Shown: in pieces, positions 62,343 to 64,000 of the stretch
How positions within the stretch are numbered: the stretch's first letter is position 1
Layout of the letters: the number at the start of each line of letters is the position of its first letter
Assembly (NCBI GenBank): GCA_016185145.1
Contig: JACPOB010000118.1
Span: forward strand, 18,080-82,079
Reading direction: 5' to 3'
Origin: Rhodospirillales bacterium
GTDB taxonomy: Bacteria > Pseudomonadota > Alphaproteobacteria > Reyranellales > Reyranellaceae
DNA: 64,000 bases
Notes under the pieces: model-generated
Seen by the model: the letters and a program-made list of their open reading frames with translations, nothing else
Databases searched by the model: none
Told to the model about the DNA's origin: nothing
Made by a program: the position numbers and the translations under genes

Positions 62343-63947
62343 TCAGTTCTTGGGCGGAGCGCCGAAGACCGGCGGCGGTGCGTCGTCCGACGGCGGCGCC
62401 TGGATCTCGATCTTGACCTTGCTGGGATCGACGCCGCTCGGCTTGTCGAGGAAGACGGTCACGGTCCATGGCACGAAGATCACGATCGCCACCATGATGA
62501 GCTGCAGCAGCACCCACGGCACGGAGCCCCAGTAGATGTCCGAGCTCTTGACCTCCTTGGGCGCGACGCTGCGCAGGTAGAAGAGGGCGAAGCCGAACGG
62601 CGGATGCATGAACGAAGTCTGCACGTTGACGCAGATCATGACGCCGAACCAGATCAGCGCAGCGTCGGCACCGACCACGGGCGTGAGCAGCTTCTGCGCC
62701 ACCGGCGCCAGCATCGGGATGATGATGAAGGCGATCTCGAAGAAGTCGAGGAAGAACGCCAGGAAGAACACGAACAGGTTGACGACGATCAGGAAGCCCC
62801 AGACGCCGCCGGGCAGGCTCGACATCAGGTGCTCGACCCACTGGTTGCCGTCGACGCCCTGGAAGGTGATCGAGAAGCAGGTCGCGCCGACCAGGATGAA
62901 GGCAACCATGGCGGTGATGCGCATCGTCGCCTGGAAGGCCTGCACGATCAGCTCGCGCAGCTCGCGCACTTCCCAGGCGCGCCAGCACAGCCAGACGATC
63001 GCTGCGAACATGATGGTGAAGGCGATCTTGAAGGATATCGACTTGAAGGCGACGGTGCCGATCAGGGCGCCGATGAGGGCGGCGGCGCAGCCGGCGCCGA
63101 AGGCGAGGCGGTCGAACTTGGTGAGCGGCGCGTTACGCACCACGGCCAGCACGATGGCGCCGATGGTGCCCATGGCGCCGGCTTCGGTCGGCGTCGCCAG
63201 CCCCATCATGATGGTGCCCAGCACCAGGAAGATCAGCACGGCGGCCGGGATGATGCCCCAGGCGCACTTGATCAGCAGGGCCTTGCCGAACAGGGTGCGT
63301 GGCACCGGCGGCAGGGCATGGGGCTTCACCAGCGTCAGGTAGTAGGTGTAGGCGGCGAAGATCGCGATCTGCATCAGCGACGGCCCCCAGGCGCCGAGAT
63401 ACATGTCGCCGACCGAACGGCCGAGCTGGTCGGCCAGAACGACCAGGACCAGCGACGGCGGCACGAGCTGGGTGATGGTGCCCGACGCGGCCAGCACGCC
63501 GGTCGCGTAGCGCATGTCGTACTTGTAGCGCATCATGACCGGCAGCGTGATCAGCGCCATGGCGATGACCTGCGCCGCCACCGTGCCGGTGATGGCGCCC
63601 AGGATGAAGCCGACGATGATGGTCGAGTAGCCGAGGCCGCCCTTCACCGGACCGAAGAGCTGGCCCATCGATTCGAGCATGTCCTCGGCAAGGCCGCACT
63701 TCTCGAGAATGGCGCCCATGAAGGTGAAGAACGGGATGGCGAGCAGCAGCTCGTTCGACAGGATGCTGCCGAACACGCGGCCCGGGATGGCCTGCATGAA
63801 GGCCATCGTGAAGTAGCCCATCTCGATCGACAGGAAGCCGAAGAAGAAGCCGACCGCCGCCAGGGAGAAGGCCACGGGGTAACCGATGATCATGAAGACC
63901 ACCAGCCCCGCGAACATCAGCGGCGGCATCCATTCCAAGGGGATCAT
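62343..63947 (-). CDS. dctM: TRAP transporter large permease (DctM)
   Basis: The channel subunit of a TRAP sodium-solute symporter, 534 residues with about 13 membrane segments. Family parts are IPFFTFMGAILEKCGLAEDM, GPVKGGLGYSTIIVGFILGA, GTITQLVPPSLVLVVLADQL, and GLATPTEAGAMGTIGAIVLA. A central insertion with extra helices (AALIGALIGTVAFKSISFKI) makes it longer than ordinary DctM, as in the mannitol/chloroaromatic group, which matches the five binding proteins. The ATG at 63947 overlaps the upstream dctQ stop. The Pro-rich C-terminus is disordered. Confidence 0.94.
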   Translation of the reverse strand: MIPLEWMPPLMFAGLVVFMIIGYPVAFSLAAVGFFFGFLSIEMGYFTMAFMQAIPGRVFGSILSNELLLAIPFFTFMGAILEKCGLAEDMLESMGQLFGPVKGGLGYSTIIVGFILGAITGTVAAQVIAMALITLPVMMRYKYDMRYATGVLAASGTITQLVPPSLVLVVLADQLGRSVGDMYLGAWGPSLMQIAIFAAYTYYLTLVKPHALPPVPRTLFGKALLIKCAWGIIPAAVLIFLVLGTIMMGLATPTEAGAMGTIGAIVLAVVRNAPLTKFDRLAFGAGCAAALIGALIGTVAFKSISFKIAFTIMFAAIVWLCWRAWEVRELRELIVQAFQATMRITAMVAFILVGATCFSITFQGVDGNQWVEHLMSSLPGGVWGFLIVVNLFVFFLAFFLDFFEIAFIIIPMLAPVAQKLLTPVVGADAALIWFGVMICVNVQTSFMHPPFGFALFYLRSVAPKEVKSSDIYWGSVPWVLLQLIMVAIVIFVPWTVTVFLDKPSGVDPSKVKIEIQAPPSDDAPPPVFGAPPKN

Positions 63948-64000
63948 TGCGTCGGCCTCTCATAGTGCGCTTCGAGGCTCTCGACGGGCACGCCGTTGAG
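63944..64000 (-). CDS. TRAP transporter small permease (DctQ), C-terminal end only
   Basis: Eighteen codons and a stop are visible, reading LNGVPVESLEAHYERPTQ. The stop overlaps the dctM ATG in an ATGA, the usual coupling of dctQ and dctM. Identity is inferred from position and from the charged tail, since the membrane part lies beyond the window. Confidence 0.6.
   Translation of the reverse strand, partial: LNGVPVESLEAHYERPTQ

Overview
The window is about 64 kb of high-GC DNA that is dense in genes. Its content points to an alphaproteobacterium. There is an ATP12-type F1 assembly chaperone, a single long bifunctional Rsh next to rpoZ, and the conserved order rpoZ-rsh-pdxJ-acpS-lepB-rnc-era. 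Propionyl-CoA carboxylase, malic enzyme with a phosphotransacetylase tail, and many TRAP transporter parts fit too. From memory the mix resembles Reyranella or related Rhodospirillales/Hyphomicrobiales; that genus guess is inference.

Left part (1-31 kb). A partial DegP-type protease and rarA are followed by an L,D-transpeptidase/hydrolase pair on the minus strand. A chained forward run follows: a pseudouridine synthase, an AsmA protein, a small membrane protein, ATP12, and an enzyme that looks more like phosphonopyruvate hydrolase than PEP mutase. Next come pccB, a 2TM protein, pccA and acyP, then lipB, tRNA-Leu(GAG), maeB-mgtE and isovaleryl-CoA dehydrogenase. A regulator built from two copies of one winged-helix unit lies just upstream of a 1480-residue secreted protein. 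That protein carries a serralysin metalloprotease, RTX repeats, a sedolisin serine protease and a DUF4114-like end. TetR, acyl-CoA ligase, a sulfite-oxidase-like protein, glutathione peroxidase, a family 5 uracil-DNA glycosylase and a NYN nuclease complete this part.

Middle (31-55 kb). folK, rpoZ, rsh, pdxJ, acpS, lepB, rnc and era form a housekeeping block. recO and parC resume it only at 52.3 kb. Between era and recO sits a 13.7-kb catabolic block. One eight-gene leftward operon (M19 dipeptidase homologue, peptide ABC transporter, ketimine-reductase-like protein, DadA-like FAD oxidase) stands divergent from an XRE-cupin regulator and putA. The parts suggest import and breakdown of peptides or imino acids to L-proline and then glutamate. 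parC is broken by an internal deletion plus a frame change.

Right part (55-64 kb). uppP is followed by five tandem, separately terminated paralogues of a Tat-exported TRAP binding protein, facing a convergent dctQ-dctM permease operon.

Two families of nested palindromic repeats are scattered between genes. Their inner stems vary but stay base-paired, so structure appears to be conserved. No CRISPR array, rRNA, insertion sequence or prophage was seen.
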